Shown here piece after piece: positions 51,695-60,661 of a stretch of 64,000 nt of DNA. Source of the DNA: Candidatus Auribacterota bacterium (GTDB taxonomy: Bacteria > Auribacterota > JAFGBW01 > JAFGJP01); assembly GCA_023144635.1 (NCBI GenBank), contig JAGLFH010000001.1, positions 25,066 to 89,065 of the forward strand, written 5' to 3'. Both the position numbers and the translations under genes were made by a program. The stretch's first letter is position 1; the number at the start of each line of letters is the position of its first letter. Under the pieces are notes generated by a model. That model did not search any database, was not told the origin of the DNA, and saw only the letters and a program-made list of their open reading frames with translations.

Positions 51695-52847
51695 GGTTCA
51701 TATTAGAAGAACATTGATCTTTCCCTGTAGGGAACCAGAAAGAAAAGATGCTTCCTTTGCCGATATTACTTTGTACAGTCATTTTCCCTTTGGCTTTTTT
51801 AATGATTTCATTGACTGTATATAAACCAATACCTGTTCCTTTTTTTTTTGCTTTTGTTGTAAATGAAAGATTAAAAATTTTATCTAAATTATCCGGATGA
51901 ATACCAGAGCCGGTATCCTGAAACCTGGAAATAATAAAATGGTTATCACGTTCTATTAATATTTTTAATGTTCCTTCTTTTTCCATAGCATCAATGGCAT
52001 TAAGTATAATATTCAAGCATATCTGAGAATACTGTCCTGGGTCTCCAAATATCTGACACATATTATTTGTGCTTATATTAATTTGGATTTTCTTTTGATT
52101 TAATGTTTTTTGTAATATTTTTATAGTGTTCTGAAGAATAGAAAGTGGTGAAAAGAACTCTTGTTGACTTTTCTTGTTTAATGTAAAATTTCTCAGGCTT
52201 TCTATGAAATATTTCATCATATCTATAGCTTTTTTCTCTGCTTCTAAATATTTTTTTACCTCTTCCATACTGTCACTCATTCCAGCCAGTTGGTTATTTC
52301 CTTTTACGCAGCTCAAAAGGTTAGAAAGGTCATGTCCAATACTGCCAACCATTTTTCCCATAACTTCAAAGGGAGCAACCTCAAGAAATTTCAGGTTTTT
52401 TTCCTGAATTATCTGTTCCTGGTAAGAGATAACGCTTTCCAGAGATTTTTTTTCTTCCTTAATATGAATTATCTTTTTGACTCTGCTAATGAGTTCCTCT
52501 ACATGAAATGGTTTACGTAAATAATCAAGGGCACCTTGATTAAATCCATTGATAACATCTTTTATCCCGGTTTTTGCTGTTAGAATAATGATCGGGATGT
52601 TTTTTGTTGTTTCATTTTCTTTAAGAAGCCGGCAGGCTTCCCATCCATCCATAACCGGCATCATGATATCCAGGATTATGATGTCAGGCTTAAGCCGGCA
52701 TGCACTGTCAAATCCTTCTCTGCCGTTCATGGCAGAGGATAATTGGAAGCCCTCCATCTCCAGATTAGTCGTGACAAGATCAATATTGTCTTCCTGATCA
52801 TCTACCACAAGAATTTTGCTGATTCTATTATTTTCTGTTTGCATCAT
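51675..52847 (-). CDS. Receiver-histidine kinase hybrid
   Basis: 390 residues, soluble. Residues 10-130 are a receiver (KILVVDDQEDNIDLV, phospho-Asp in IIILDIMMPVMDG, Lys in LRKPFH). After a coiled coil come a DHp helix with SIGHDLSNLLSCVKG (H in the phospho site) and a HATPase domain with NIILNAIDAMEKEG, DTGSGIHPDNL and GTGIGLYTVNEIIKK. An N-terminal receiver ahead of a kinase suggests a kinase controlled by another kinase's phosphate. Confidence 0.85.
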   Translation of the reverse strand: MMQTENNRISKILVVDDQEDNIDLVTTNLEMEGFQLSSAMNGREGFDSACRLKPDIIILDIMMPVMDGWEACRLLKENETTKNIPIIILTAKTGIKDVINGFNQGALDYLRKPFHVEELISRVKKIIHIKEEKKSLESVISYQEQIIQEKNLKFLEVAPFEVMGKMVGSIGHDLSNLLSCVKGNNQLAGMSDSMEEVKKYLEAEKKAIDMMKYFIESLRNFTLNKKSQQEFFSPLSILQNTIKILQKTLNQKKIQINISTNNMCQIFGDPGQYSQICLNIILNAIDAMEKEGTLKILIERDNHFIISRFQDTGSGIHPDNLDKIFNLSFTTKAKKKGTGIGLYTVNEIIKKAKGKMTVQSNIGKGSIFSFWFPTGKDQCSSNMNHDKYNS

Positions 52848-52881
52848 GATTAAAGATAACTCCAGAAGTGTTCATAGCCGT

Positions 52882-53277
52882 TCAATTGTTTGTTTGATAG
52901 ATCTTTATGCCTTTCAAAACCTTTTCCATACAGGATTTTATTTGCTCTAGATCAATGGGTTTATAGATGAGACATTCCGGACAGATCTCATCTTCAATAC
53001 TTGAATAATAGGCTTCATCCGTAAAGTTGCCTGTGAGAATAATAAGTTTCTGAGCGGGTTTAGATTTTTTGATAATTTTGCAGACTTCAGAACCATTATA
53101 GCCCGGCATGTTATAATCCAGAAAAATAATATCATAATTAGATTTATTAAACTCATCCAGGGCAATGTTACCATCTTTGGCCGTGGTGACAGAATGTCCT
53201 TCTTTTTCAAAATAATTCTTTAATATTTCCAGTTCCATTTCTTCATCGTCAACAACCAGAATATTCAATTTATTCAT
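52882..53277 (-). CDS. Single-domain response regulator
   Basis: A 131-residue lone receiver: LNILVVDDEEMELEIL, phospho-Asp in IIFLDYNMPGYNG, Thr in ILTGNFTD and Lys in YKPIDLEQ, all catalytic residues intact. No DNA-binding part. In this run it is the best candidate to carry phosphate from the membrane kinase at 53916 to the hybrid kinases. Confidence 0.88.
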   Translation of the reverse strand: MNKLNILVVDDEEMELEILKNYFEKEGHSVTTAKDGNIALDEFNKSNYDIIFLDYNMPGYNGSEVCKIIKKSKPAQKLIILTGNFTDEAYYSSIEDEICPECLIYKPIDLEQIKSCMEKVLKGIKIYQTNN

Positions 53278-53337
53278 CTTCTTATCCCCCGTTAATATTA
53301 TTGATCTCTTATATATTTTTGTCTCCCATTTTAAAGA

Positions 53338-53784
53338 TCATCCACTTTTGCATAAGCGAAAGTAGCTTCTGTCTTTCATGGCAGCGAAGTGAGTTAAATT
53401 ATCCTTTTGAATTGCATTAAAAACTTTCTTAAGCTTTTGTGAATTAAGTGGTTTATATAAATATACATGCGGATATACTCTATGGCTAAAACACAGATCA
53501 AATGCTTTATAAGAATATTTTCCTATGAGCAATATTATCTTTGTTTTTCTCGGAAGATTTTTTAGTGCATTCCAAATATTATGGATCTCATGTTCAGAAG
53601 CAATTATGTCAATAATAATAATATTACATTGATTATTTTCAAGATGGTTTAAGGCCTTTATTGAATTTTCGTAATTATTTACACAGCAATTTTCATTAAC
53701 AAAAAATGTTTCTAATTCTTTTAAAGTTGTTTCATCGCTATTGATGATAAGGACATTATATTTGTTTTGCTTTTTCATTTTCAT
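53338..53784 (-). CDS. Atypical single-domain response regulator
   Basis: A 148-residue receiver-like protein. The acidic pocket is reduced (VLIINSDETTLKEL), the phospho-Asp is kept in IIIIDIIASEHEIH, the usual Thr position reads LIGKY, and Lys is kept in YLYKPLNS. The loop after the Asp lacks the usual MPxMDG, so it may be weakly phosphorylated or phosphate-independent. It lies next to a normal receiver, probably an old duplication. Confidence 0.75.
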   Translation of the reverse strand: MKMKKQNKYNVLIINSDETTLKELETFFVNENCCVNNYENSIKALNHLENNQCNIIIIDIIASEHEIHNIWNALKNLPRKTKIILLIGKYSYKAFDLCFSHRVYPHVYLYKPLNSQKLKKVFNAIQKDNLTHFAAMKDRSYFRLCKSG

Positions 53785-53915
53785 TTGGAAAAAGAATGAT
53801 CAGTGCTTTTTCCTATCCCCTTTGATAAATCACTAAAATATTATTAGCATAATATATGCCAGATTATTTGGATTGATGATGTGAAAACTTAGATCGATCT
53901 TGTTAAGATATGTTT

Positions 53916-55730
53916 TTAAAATGAAGGAAGTGTTATTGTGAAAATTGAACCTTTATTGTTGCCTTGAGAACATACTTGCATTGTTCCGCGATGCTGTTCA
54001 ATTATACCTTTTGAAACGGCAAGTCCAATACCTAGCCCGCGTTTTTTTGTTGTAAAGAATGGAGTAAAAATGTTTTTAATAATGTGTTCCGGAATACCAG
54101 TTCCATTATCTTCAATAGATATCAAAAAAGACTTTTCTTGCAGAGTTTCCTTTTCAGATATATTTAATGTGATTATTCCGCCATCAGGCATGGCTTCCAT
54201 GGAATTTTTTATTAGATTAATAAAAACAGATTTTATCTTGTCTTCATCTGCTATAATAGAGGCATCTTTTGCTTGAGAAGTCTTTATTAACTGAATTTTA
54301 GAATCAAGAAGTTCTTTTTCAAAAAGATCGATAGCTTCGTCTACAGATTTATCCAGATCAAACTTATTTTTTATTAACTCTTTTCCAAGTGATAAGCTTG
54401 AAAGGTCTTTAAGCATGCGTTCAAGTCTGAGAAGTTCTTTAGGCACTGCTTTTGCGAACTTATTTTTTATCTTTGCATCATCCGGATAAGAAATTATGAG
54501 ATCTGCAAAATTTTTAATTGCAGAAATAGGGTTTTTGAGCTCATGTGATATACCTACAGCAGATTCTCCTACAACAGCAAGTTTTTCTCTTGCAGATGCT
54601 TCCATTACTTTTTTGTTCATATCATAAAAGGAACGGTAAAGTACTCCTATCTCATCGAGTCTTTTTTCTATAACAGGTTCATTCTGTATTTTATCTGTTC
54701 CAATCAGAACAGTTTTTTTAACTAATTTTAGAATAGGTGCAGAGAATCTCTTTGATAGCCATCTAATTATGAGAAGAGCAAGTACTAAAATTATTACAGA
54801 GGACAGTAATATAAGAATATTTATTTTTTTCAGATTTTTCAGTATTGGTGTTATATCCTGCTGATAAACAAGATAAAAGGGAATATTATAGATCTTTGCT
54901 GTTGATAAAAGATATTTCTTATTATCTTCCAGAGAAAGCATTACAGGTTCGTTTATTGCCGAAAAAGATGATCTTACGATATTTTTAGCTGTTATGCTTT
55001 CATTTCTCATTACAAATTCTTTGTTTCTATACGAGCACAATATTCCGTTTTGGCTGATTATGAAATAATTTATATGTTCATTTTGGCTGATACTATCAAG
55101 GTAACTCCATATTCCCTGCATATTTACTTCGGCATAAAGGATCTCATTAACCTTTCCTTTATGAAAAATAGGAAGTGTGATAATAATAAAAGGGTAATGG
55201 TCCTTTGTAATGGATATAGATGAAATAAAATGTTTTCCGCTAGTTGATGTTTTGAAAAAATCCGTTTTCTTTATATTGGACAACTTCATATTTGGTTCAC
55301 TTGAAACATATTCTTTACCGTCTAAACCTATGATTGAAAGGTAATTAAAAGCTTCTTCATCTATACTTATACGTACTAGAAGCGCTTCTTTATCTGTTAT
55401 TATTGGTTCTGAGGTCTCAATGAATTTTTTTAATGCTATTAGTATCTTTTCCTGTGTTGTTATGATGGAACCTGCGTTATAAGCCGTTTGCTCAGCATTT
55501 TGCTTTGCAATAACATAGTTTGCTCTTTTTAAATGGTCTTTTAATCCCCACCAGATAATTAAAGCCTGAATAACTATTAGTACCGAAAATATAAGAGAAA
55601 AGATTAAGATTAGCTGACGCGATAAGGAAGACTTAATAAGTCGTACTAATTTTGAAAACAAAGAAACGGGTCCTGAATTATAAGAATTATCAGAAGACAG
55701 TGATTTTAGAAGTTTTTTTATTGTTTTCAT
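53916..55730 (-). CDS. Membrane histidine kinase with Cache sensor domain
   Basis: 604 residues from ATG 55730. TM1 (LILIFSLIFSVLIVIQALII, about 40-60) and TM2 (INILILLSSVIILVLALLII, about 312-331) enclose a periplasmic Cache-like domain (YLSIIGLDGKEYVSSE; YFIISQNGILCSYRNKEF), the type that binds small ligands. HAMP, then SAVGISHELKNPISAIKNFA with phospho-His, NLIKNSMEAMPDGG, IEDNGTGIPEH and KRGLGIGLAVSKGIIEQH. It could sense the processed peptide or its cargo. ATG 55730 overlaps the ABC gene by 41 nt; the longer frame to 55811 is unlikely. Confidence 0.88.
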   Translation of the reverse strand: MKTIKKLLKSLSSDNSYNSGPVSLFSKLVRLIKSSLSRQLILIFSLIFSVLIVIQALIIWWGLKDHLKRANYVIAKQNAEQTAYNAGSIITTQEKILIALKKFIETSEPIITDKEALLVRISIDEEAFNYLSIIGLDGKEYVSSEPNMKLSNIKKTDFFKTSTSGKHFISSISITKDHYPFIIITLPIFHKGKVNEILYAEVNMQGIWSYLDSISQNEHINYFIISQNGILCSYRNKEFVMRNESITAKNIVRSSFSAINEPVMLSLEDNKKYLLSTAKIYNIPFYLVYQQDITPILKNLKKINILILLSSVIILVLALLIIRWLSKRFSAPILKLVKKTVLIGTDKIQNEPVIEKRLDEIGVLYRSFYDMNKKVMEASAREKLAVVGESAVGISHELKNPISAIKNFADLIISYPDDAKIKNKFAKAVPKELLRLERMLKDLSSLSLGKELIKNKFDLDKSVDEAIDLFEKELLDSKIQLIKTSQAKDASIIADEDKIKSVFINLIKNSMEAMPDGGIITLNISEKETLQEKSFLISIEDNGTGIPEHIIKNIFTPFFTTKKRGLGIGLAVSKGIIEQHRGTMQVCSQGNNKGSIFTITLPSF

Positions 55731-57444
55731 GTGTATAAAGGGTATAAAGGTCGTTGTATTCTCCTTTTTTTGCCAGTAATTCATTATGATGGCCGTATTC
55801 AGCAACAGCACCTTTTTTTAGTAAGAATATTTTATCAACAAATGGGGCTGTTGACAACTGGTGAGTAATACCTATAAAGGTTTTTTCTTTAGGAAGATTC
55901 TTTAAAAAACTATACAAAAAACTTGAACATGCTGTATCCTGACTGGAAAAAGCTTCATCAAAGATATAAAGGGGTGTTTTTTTAAATAATCCTCTAATTA
56001 CTGCAACTCTTTGTCGTTCACCTGTGGAAAGGTTGCTTCCTTGAGAAGATATTACAGGTTTTCTTAAAAAAGGTTTATCCATACGGAATTGCTTCAAAAG
56101 ATGTTTAAAATCTGAAGAAGATAATTTATTAGTTGGATCAATATTTTCTCTAAAACTGCCTGAAAAGGTGTGCTTATCCTGTTCTATTACAGAAAAAATA
56201 GCGGATAATCCTTCAGAGCTCCAATCAGTAATGTTTTTTCCAAGTATAAAGATATCTCCTGAATCAGGGGTAAAAAGCTTTGTGAAAAGTTTAATAAGAG
56301 TTGATTTTCCTGACCCGTTTAATCCTATGATAAGTATCTTTTCTCCCTTTTTAATTTCCATATTTACATTATTAACAGCTTTTTTACCGTTATATGAAAA
56401 TGAAAGGTTGGTTGTTTCAATGGCAAGGTCTTTTTTATGAGAAAAATGTTTAGCTCTAGAAACGCGAAATGCTTTCTTGGGCTTTTTTGCTTTTTGCATT
56501 TCATCTCTAAATGTCTCTATTCTTTCCAGTACAGCAGTTCCTTTTTGAATACTTCTAAATGAGATAAAAACAGACATTAGCGGTTGAAATAATCCCTGAA
56601 GGATAATATAAAAAGCAAGAAGGTCACCTGTAGTCAATTTTCCGGAAATTGCCAGAAATGCACTATATGCAAGAGTGATAACAAACGAAAGAGTAAAACA
56701 AAAATATGCAAGTGCTGAAAAAGTACTTTGCTTTACTTTTTGTTGTAATAAACTGCGGCATAGAGCATTGTTGAGCCGTTTCTGTCTTTTTAAAAAAATA
56801 TTTTCAAGAAGATTAAGCCTGATCGTAGAAAGCATATCGGTAGATTCTATGAAAAAAGCGTTAAGTTTTGCTGTAGCTTTGCGGGTTTTTATGGTGTTTG
56901 ATTTAATAGATCTATGAAGTTTAACAAAAAAGTAAAGAAAAACAGGTACTGTTGCAAAAGAGATCAAAGCTAGCTGAAAATGTATGAATAAAAGGGCAAA
57001 AAGAAAGATCAGTGTCATTATTAAAGACGAAAAAAAAAGAAAAATTCCATTCTGGAACATATCGTCAAGTAATTGAACATCGCCTAAAAGTATGGATGAT
57101 AATTTTCCTGCACCTTTTTTTGTAGTAAAATTAATATCAGAATTCAATTCTTCTTCAAATAATTGCCGGCGTATATCTGTTAATATCTGATTTGATAATC
57201 TTGCGGAGATCTTCTCCTGCAAAATAGTTGCAATGGCTTTAACTGCAAAGACAAGAGCCATGAATAATAAAAAATATAACAATAAACTTACTTCTTTTTC
57301 AGGAACGATGTAGTTAAAAAGAAACCTTACTCCAAAAGGAAAAACAATAAATGTAATAGAAGATATGAAAATAAGTACAAATATAAGAAGAGTCTGCTTC
57401 CAATTCTTATTAAAAATAGAAAAAATACTAAATACTTGATGCAT
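55690..57444 (-). CDS. ABC exporter (membrane and ATPase domains fused)
   Basis: 584 residues. Six membrane helices occupy residues about 15-300, then an ATPase: Walker A GLNGSGKST, signature LSTGERQRVAVIR, Walker B PLYIFDEAFSSQD and H-loop GITHQLS. It is the homodimeric exporter type used for lipids, drugs and modified peptides. There is no N-terminal C39 peptidase, so it would not cut a leader itself. Position directly after the radical SAM maturase (17-nt overlap) makes it the probable exporter of the modified peptide. Confidence 0.9.
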   Translation of the reverse strand: MHQVFSIFSIFNKNWKQTLLIFVLIFISSITFIVFPFGVRFLFNYIVPEKEVSLLLYFLLFMALVFAVKAIATILQEKISARLSNQILTDIRRQLFEEELNSDINFTTKKGAGKLSSILLGDVQLLDDMFQNGIFLFFSSLIMTLIFLFALLFIHFQLALISFATVPVFLYFFVKLHRSIKSNTIKTRKATAKLNAFFIESTDMLSTIRLNLLENIFLKRQKRLNNALCRSLLQQKVKQSTFSALAYFCFTLSFVITLAYSAFLAISGKLTTGDLLAFYIILQGLFQPLMSVFISFRSIQKGTAVLERIETFRDEMQKAKKPKKAFRVSRAKHFSHKKDLAIETTNLSFSYNGKKAVNNVNMEIKKGEKILIIGLNGSGKSTLIKLFTKLFTPDSGDIFILGKNITDWSSEGLSAIFSVIEQDKHTFSGSFRENIDPTNKLSSSDFKHLLKQFRMDKPFLRKPVISSQGSNLSTGERQRVAVIRGLFKKTPLYIFDEAFSSQDTACSSFLYSFLKNLPKEKTFIGITHQLSTAPFVDKIFLLKKGAVAEYGHHNELLAKKGEYNDLYTLYTHENNKKTSKITVF

Positions 57445-58741
57445 ATTCTTCCTTTAAGTCGTTCGTGAGTGATTTTTCGATAAAAGTTTTCTGGCAATCT
57501 ATTGCAGGAAAATGTCCTTCTTTGACGTAGGAGGAGTAATAACATCCTCCAGAGCAAATAGGTAAGTAAACGCAAGGGTAGCATTCTTTCCAGAGATCAC
57601 TTGTTATAATTTCTTTATTTTTATCGTTAAGGTGGATTTCTTTGACATTTCCAACAGAGAATTCTTTATGTCCTATGGTTGCAGGACATTTATAAATGCA
57701 GCCATCCGGTGTCATTGTAATATTAGTATCGTTTATTTTAAAAGGGCACGTCTGCATGCTTATGTTTTTTCGGCTGTCTTTAAAGCCGTGTTTTTTGTAA
57801 AATTTTTTTATATCCAGGTATATTTGGTTTAATTCTACATCATTGTTAACTTCGCATAAACCGTGTTCAGATCTGCAACTGCTTGCAAGAGTTTTAATTA
57901 CCGGAGTGAATGAAAGAGAATGGATCTTTTCCTTAATATCACTTTTTGAAAGATATTCAATAAGTTCATAAAATCCGGTTGATGTTTCTTTTGTGTAATT
58001 CCCGCTGATAAGTACTTTTACTCCGCTTGTATTTGAACGGATATTGTTCACTATTGTTTGGAATGTCGGCATATTGCCTTTTAAAGGACGTGTTTTATTA
58101 TGCCATGTCTTACTTCCGTCAAGAGTTATACGGTAAAAATCAAGTCCATATGTTTTCCAATAATCAGAGTCCTGTTTTTTTATTAAATATCCGTTTGTAA
58201 CAATACCAAATTTGAAAGTGATCCCTTTATGTTTACAAAATGAGTATATTCTAGGAGAGATATTGTCAATTATCTCCTTGTTAAGAAGAGGCTCACCTCC
58301 ATAAAAAAATATATTGATACTTTTTGCATTAATGTCTATTGCCTTAGTAAAGAGCCATTTACATATATTGTTCATTGTTTTTTTTGTCATATTTTCAGGC
58401 TTGTTCGTAGCAGATCCTTCAAAACAATACGGGCATGCAAAATTACAGTTATAAGTTGTCAGGATCGTTGCTGTAATGTTTTTTTGTTTGTAGCAGATCT
58501 CATGAAACCATGATTCAAGAATATCTTTTTCACAAATGTCATCTTTAATGCAAAAACCTTCTTCAAGAAGTTCGCTGAATTTATTTTCATCTAGATCAAT
58601 GACTTTTCCTGAATTATTTTGCAGGATATCCGCAAGTTCTTTTTCAAAAACCGCAATTGCCTGTGTGCGGGTATTAAGAATAAGTACCTGTCCTTTTTCA
58701 GGATGATCATTAATAAAAAAATTAAAATAAGATGCTTTCAT
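57428..58741 (-). CDS. Radical SAM/SPASM peptide maturase
   Basis: 437 residues. The radical SAM cluster motif is CNFACPYC (C99, C103, C106), followed by FFYGGEPLLN (147) and VTNGY. The C-terminal SPASM domain has C332, C348, C352, C387, C390, C396, C400 and C416 (CPF...DGCIYKC...GNV...CYPCVYLPICSGGC), enough for two auxiliary Fe-S clusters. This is the anaerobic-sulfatase-maturase/peptide-maturase type that installs thioether or C-C links in RiPPs. The first 90 residues may form a precursor-recognition part. The start ATG 58741 has no clear ribosome site, so it is probably made at lower level than the peptide encoded just upstream. Confidence 0.92.
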   Translation of the reverse strand: MKASYFNFFINDHPEKGQVLILNTRTQAIAVFEKELADILQNNSGKVIDLDENKFSELLEEGFCIKDDICEKDILESWFHEICYKQKNITATILTTYNCNFACPYCFEGSATNKPENMTKKTMNNICKWLFTKAIDINAKSINIFFYGGEPLLNKEIIDNISPRIYSFCKHKGITFKFGIVTNGYLIKKQDSDYWKTYGLDFYRITLDGSKTWHNKTRPLKGNMPTFQTIVNNIRSNTSGVKVLISGNYTKETSTGFYELIEYLSKSDIKEKIHSLSFTPVIKTLASSCRSEHGLCEVNNDVELNQIYLDIKKFYKKHGFKDSRKNISMQTCPFKINDTNITMTPDGCIYKCPATIGHKEFSVGNVKEIHLNDKNKEIITSDLWKECYPCVYLPICSGGCYYSSYVKEGHFPAIDCQKTFIEKSLTNDLKEEYASSI

Positions 58742-58779
58742 AGTTAGTAAATATTAAGAGTTTTCGTTAAAAGTAATGG

Positions 58780-58814
58780 TACAGCCGGAAAGTTAAAAAA
58801 CTTTTCCGGCTGTA
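58780..58814. promoter_or_regulatory. Strong hairpin between precursor peptide and maturase
   Basis: ACAGCCGGAAAGTT and AACTTTTCCGGCTGT pair over 11 bp plus 3 bp beyond a one-base bulge, around a short A-rich (T-rich on the message) loop. In the minus-strand message it lies 30 nt after the peptide stop and about 38 nt before the maturase ATG. There is no downstream T run, so it is better read as an attenuating or 3'-end-protecting hairpin that raises the peptide-to-enzyme ratio than as a full terminator. Confidence 0.8.
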
Positions 58815-58843
58815 TGAGAGACAAATATTTTATGTTTGCCTAA

Positions 58844-58945
58844 TTATGGTTCAGGGAAAAAGTTCACAGGGCCTTGTTTACAACAGGGGCCTGCAGCGCA
58901 TTTAAGAGCGCTTTTAACGCCTTTTTTTATGACCTTTAGCTTCAT
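58844..58945 (-). CDS. Candidate RiPP precursor peptide (33 residues)
   Basis: ATG 58945 follows a perfect AGGAGG at 5 nt; stop TAA at 58844. The first 15 residues (MKLKVIKKGVKSALK) are Lys-rich and could be a leader; residues 16-33 (CAAGPCCKQGPVNFFPEP) hold three Cys (C16, C21, C22). No double-Gly leader end is present. The gene starts 32 nt inside the 3' end of the solute-binding protein gene in another frame, so translation is coupled, and lies just before the radical SAM/SPASM maturase. Size and position are those of a RiPP precursor; a homology search of so short a gene would tell little. Confidence 0.75.
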   Translation of the reverse strand: MKLKVIKKGVKSALKCAAGPCCKQGPVNFFPEP

Positions 58946-60524
58946 ACCTACCTCCTTTATTTATGTGTATCTTGGTCAAGTTACCTATTGTAAAGTATGA
59001 AGCAATAGATATGCCAGAAAGGTCAAGGCGGTCATTAAAAGCATAAATGTGTGACGGAAATAGCAGAAAAAGGGAGGTTTTTTCATCATTAATTATATTT
59101 TGTAATTTATTAAAAAGTACTTTTTTTTCATCAATATCTACAGTTTTTATTGCATCTAAATAAGTATTTGTATATTCATCTGATCTATCCAGAGAAAAAA
59201 AACTATTATCAATATCTTTAAGCCAGTAGATGAAAGGAAGCTGTGTTGTAACAGATGGTTTCGAGGCAATAAATGAAATGGGAGTTTTTGATCTTGTCTT
59301 GATCTCAATGATTTCTTCATAGTTTTTGTTATTTATTATATTTACCAGAACACCTATTTTATATAATTGAAGCTTAATGATCTTTGCGATCAAGTCCTCA
59401 TTAATACAGTAGTTAAATGTATAAAGATCTAAAATAAAAGGCGTGCCGTTCTTTTCTAAGATCTTATCATTATCTTTAAAACCTTCGTTATGTAAAATAG
59501 TTATGGCTTTTTTAGGATCATATGCTCTTTTTTTAAGAGCAGTGTTAAAATATGGTGAGTTAACAGGTAATGGACTGAACATTTCATCAGCATTTATGAA
59601 AGGATCTGTATTTATGATCTCGCGTCTGTCTATAGACATATCAATTGCAGAGCGCACATTTTTATTATTTAAAAAAGGATTTTCTTTATCTAAAACCATA
59701 ATGTAATAGTTGACACTGTTTGTTTTTAAAAGACTGCACCATGGAGTTTCTTTTACTATTTTTTGTTGTTTATTAGAAAGTCTTCTATAAAGATCTATTT
59801 CTTTTCTCATAAAACCTGACCATTTAGCTTCATTATTAGGATAATATTTAAAATAAATATATTTTGCCTTTCCCTTGTTTTTGTAATAGTTTTCATTCCT
59901 TTTTAATAAAATGTTCTCGTTTTTGTCAATATGTGAAAAAATATAATGGCCTGATCCTACGGGATTTAAACCAAAATCTGAATCTTTTTTATTTGTTCCC
60001 AGATGTGCAGGAACAATGGACACATTAAAATAAAATTGAGGAGAAAAAACAGTTCTATTAAAATAAAATTTAATTGTAGTTTTATTAAGTATCTCGATTC
60101 TGTTTATAAAAGAATAATATGTATTTTGAAAAAGTAACATATTTTCATATGTCCATTTAACATCTTTAACAGTTAAAGGATTACCATCGTGGAAAAAAAT
60201 ATTGTTTTTAAGCTTAAATGTAATAGACTTATTATCATCTGATATGATCCATTCTTCTGCAACATCTCCAATAGCTTCAGCTTTTTCATTAAAATCAATT
60301 AGTGAAGAAAAAATGAAGGGAAATAATAAATAATTATCAGATGTTGGGGTGAAAATCGGATTTAAACCCAGTTTTTTGCTGAATGTACCACCAATATAGA
60401 TGGTTTTTGAAGGATCGAGATCTTTATTACTTTTACTTAAAGGAGATACTAATGAATACAAGATTAAAACAAATAAGATCGATAAAATTAAATAGATTAT
60501 TTTTTTTTTAAATTTATTGAACAT
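58914..60524 (-). CDS. Family-5 extracellular solute-binding protein
   Basis: 536 residues from ATG 60524. One N-terminal hydrophobic segment (IIYLILSILFVLILYSLVS) without a lipobox Cys, so it is either cleaved to the periplasm or stays membrane-anchored. The body is an oligopeptide/nickel-type binding protein: FPFIFSSLIDFNEKAEAIGD, AEEWIISDDNKSITFKLKNN, FHDGNPLTVKDVKWTYE, NVRSAIDMSIDRREI. No partner permease or ATPase is nearby. Methanobactin importers use a protein of this family (MbnE) beside a TonB receptor. A longer frame starts at 60557 but would include the TGCAC repeats. Its last codons overlap the peptide gene. Confidence 0.85.
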   Translation of the reverse strand: MFNKFKKKIIYLILSILFVLILYSLVSPLSKSNKDLDPSKTIYIGGTFSKKLGLNPIFTPTSDNYLLFPFIFSSLIDFNEKAEAIGDVAEEWIISDDNKSITFKLKNNIFFHDGNPLTVKDVKWTYENMLLFQNTYYSFINRIEILNKTTIKFYFNRTVFSPQFYFNVSIVPAHLGTNKKDSDFGLNPVGSGHYIFSHIDKNENILLKRNENYYKNKGKAKYIYFKYYPNNEAKWSGFMRKEIDLYRRLSNKQQKIVKETPWCSLLKTNSVNYYIMVLDKENPFLNNKNVRSAIDMSIDRREIINTDPFINADEMFSPLPVNSPYFNTALKKRAYDPKKAITILHNEGFKDNDKILEKNGTPFILDLYTFNYCINEDLIAKIIKLQLYKIGVLVNIINNKNYEEIIEIKTRSKTPISFIASKPSVTTQLPFIYWLKDIDNSFFSLDRSDEYTNTYLDAIKTVDIDEKKVLFNKLQNIINDEKTSLFLLFPSHIYAFNDRLDLSGISIASYFTIGNLTKIHINKGGRYEAKGHKKRR

Positions 60525-60543
60525 TTTTATGTCAAAAAAAACA

Positions 60544-60592
60544 TGCACAAAATGCACACTTTTTTGTGCATGGATGCACGGGTTATTGTGCA
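60544..60592. promoter_or_regulatory. Cluster of TGCAC/GTGCA motifs
   Basis: Five TGCAC or GTGCA motifs (60544, 60553, 60566, 60575, 60588) within 49 nt, including the palindrome GTGCATGGATGCAC at 60566-60579. It lies in the 137-nt gap between the TonB receptor stop and the binding-protein start. A regulator binding site for an internal promoter is likely; the sigma-54 activator encoded upstream is one candidate. I see no clear -24/-12 promoter. Confidence 0.5.
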
Positions 60593-60661
60593 GTGATTAA
60601 AGCCTTCAAATATAAATGTCATAAGCTTTACAATAAGTCATTCTTATTCATATTTACGTTT

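Noticed and set aside
55690..57444. Peptidase-containing exporter (PCAT) for the peptide
   Set aside because: The N-terminus goes directly into membrane helices with no C39 peptidase Cys/His motif, and the peptide has no double-Gly leader.
58844..58945. True methanobactin precursor
   Set aside because: Size and Lys-rich leader are similar, but the mbnB/mbnC modification genes are absent and a radical SAM enzyme is present, so the chemistry must differ.
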